A DNA stretch of 64,000 bases from Pomphorhynchus laevis (taxonomy: Eukaryota; Acanthocephala; Palaeacanthocephala; Echinorhynchida; Pomphorhynchidae): positions 1-64,000 of the forward strand of contig WNNJ02003651.1 of NCBI GenBank assembly GCA_012934845.2, read 5' to 3'. The notes beneath the pieces are model-generated. The model saw only the letters and a program-made list of their open reading frames with translations, was not told where the DNA came from and ran no database searches. Position 1 is the stretch's first letter. Each line of letters opens with the position of its first letter. Positions 62,684-64,000 of the stretch are shown piece by piece. The position numbers and the translations under genes are program-made.

Positions 62684-63480
62684 GTGAGTAGTGATATGAC
62701 TTTTAATATGGTATATAGTAAATGAATAATTCAACAACTTGGCTTAAATATTTTGTATAAAAGACTAAAAGACGATATTTGAAAATTTTCATTTTTAATA
62801 CATAATTCATAATTTTTATATCACATTATTTGCAATTGCAGAGTTAGTTAACTTTTTCGATTCAGAAAAAGTTGACTAATTTTTTGAAGTAAAAATAACT
62901 TAAATTGTTTAATAAAAATTGTCATTTTTATTTAAAATGAACATTTTTATTTATTTAAAATAATTATATTTATATGAATAAATATACTATTTAATATAAT
63001 TTTTACACTAAGTTGTTTATTTTTATATAAATAAATTGCTCAACCAATTTCTTTTATTGTTTTTTATATATAATTTATAATAGAAATAAACCATGAACTT
63101 TTACAGAACTTAACTCATTTCAAAGCATCTGAAAATTAGTATGGAAAGTTAATAAAAATTAATGTTCCATCATTTACCTATACATTAGTAAATAGTGATT
63201 TTACGTCTAAGGTGAAAATTACATATGTATTATTATTTAAATCTAAGGCTATCAAACAGTTTCCTCCGCAAACTGTTTACGACAAAGGTTTTGAAATTAA
63301 GAGACAAGATTTGCTCTTTGCGTTCGCCCATGTTTTATCAATTTCGAAATACCTTGCCTTGCGAAGATGTTGTGAGTACCCTGCCCAGGTCTGTTATTAA
63401 TTAAAAAAAAATATTTCAGAGAGTCAGATTGACGTACTAAGGAAAGGTTTTCGATTGGGGATTTGTGGTTCGCCCCTAAA
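62684..63480. other. Start of intron 10, with one unassigned frame
   Basis: 63200-63372 has a frame (SKAIKQFPPQTVYDKGFEIK, RQDLLFAFAHVLSISKYLAL) bounded by an AAACAG acceptor-like site and a GTGAGT donor-like site. It does not resemble the expected next motor segment in any frame and I cannot assign it. Confidence 0.35.
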
Positions 63481-63559
63481 ATTAAGTGATGAAATTTCAG
63501 TTATTACTTGGTCAAAATGTAATCAAACATTTCAATGAAAATCAAAACTGTTATTACAT

Positions 63560-63740
63560 AAGCTTACTGGCCTCATACATCACATTTCAAGATTTAATAT
63601 TAGTAGATCTATTCGCCCCAACATCTCGAAAACTGATTTCAATGCATTGAAAGAGCTACGTGAGAATGATCAAATTGTAGTAGCTGAAACTGACAAGGGA
63701 AATTGTTGTAGTAATGGATAGATCAAACTATAAAATTGCA
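63560..63740 (+). pseudogene. Penelope-like RT N-terminal fragment
   Basis: SIRPNISKTDFNALKELREN and DQIVVAETDKGN, then after a one-base change VVMDRSNYKI, the opening RT block of canonical PLEs (LKEL-N-DIVV-ADKGNAVVVMDR). The rest of the element is not present before the window end. Confidence 0.75.
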
Positions 63741-64000
63741 TCACAATAAAAGATGACCAGGCAATTAGAACCCAGGACATAAAAGAATTAGAACCCAGAA
63801 TGTAACTATAAAATAATTAAAATAATAAAACATCATTAAGTGTTTATTAAAAGATCGATATCGGCTTTATTATTGTCCATCACACGATTTGAAAACTTTT
63901 TTTAATAAAACATGCTTCTTGAATTTTACGTTCTTTTACATTATTTTCTTGACAATAATTATTGCAACATATGCACCATATGCGTACTTTAAGTATTTTT

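Overview
This is an AT-rich metazoan nuclear segment, dominated by decayed retrotransposons, carrying one spliced host gene on the + strand. Evidence for an animal: the host gene is a PDZ-plus-motor protein of the myosin XVIII type built from at least ten exons with coherent splice phases, and the mobile fraction is entirely non-LTR and Penelope-like retroelements. Four introns are only 43-63 nt; the others reach 6 kb because they are filled with retroelement debris. The host protein is very divergent. The lineage cannot be named from the sequence alone; a fast-evolving invertebrate with minimal introns fits. No rRNA, tRNA or CRISPR array was recognised.

Layout. 1-13.4 kb: a young RLE-type non-LTR element with an intact ORF and a 76-nt poly(A), abutting an antisense CR1/Jockey-like element with ORF1 and APE-RT ORF2, then an acidic pseudo-ORF, a second decayed RLE element, an internally deleted RLE derivative, and three Penelope-like (PLE) GIY-YIG ends. 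13.4-19.5 kb: AT-rich sequence with two PLE fragments. 19.5-29.1 kb: copies of an endonuclease-less PLE, its terminal repeats, a 750-bp direct duplication, and an RTE-like RT tail. 29.7-33 kb: a long decayed RLE element. 34-36 kb: dispersed repeats and a CR1/Jockey tail. 36-42.5 kb: a hairpin palindrome, a rearranged endonuclease-less PLE, a GIY-YIG PLE flanked by inverted repeats, and an ORF1-like zinc-knuckle fragment. 43.5 kb to beyond the right edge: the myosin XVIII-like gene, 566 codons in this window. Its introns hold a 1-kb palindrome, PLE, RLE and CR1 pieces, a ubiquilin retropseudogene fused to an RLE fragment, and a minisatellite.

The most novel-looking signal is a recurrent ~151-nt module in the terminal repeats of the endonuclease-less PLE. 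Reading the sense strand, it folds into a closing helix, an inner helix, a hairpin and two interleaved helices (a pseudoknot), all packed with almost no spacer, and some copies carry pairing-compatible substitutions. It sits where other PLEs carry hammerhead ribozymes, and hammerhead-like cores are present beside other PLE copies here. It is therefore a candidate undescribed retroelement RNA, possibly a ribozyme or an RT recognition structure. A second recurring oddity is the number of snap-back inverted duplications inside decayed elements.
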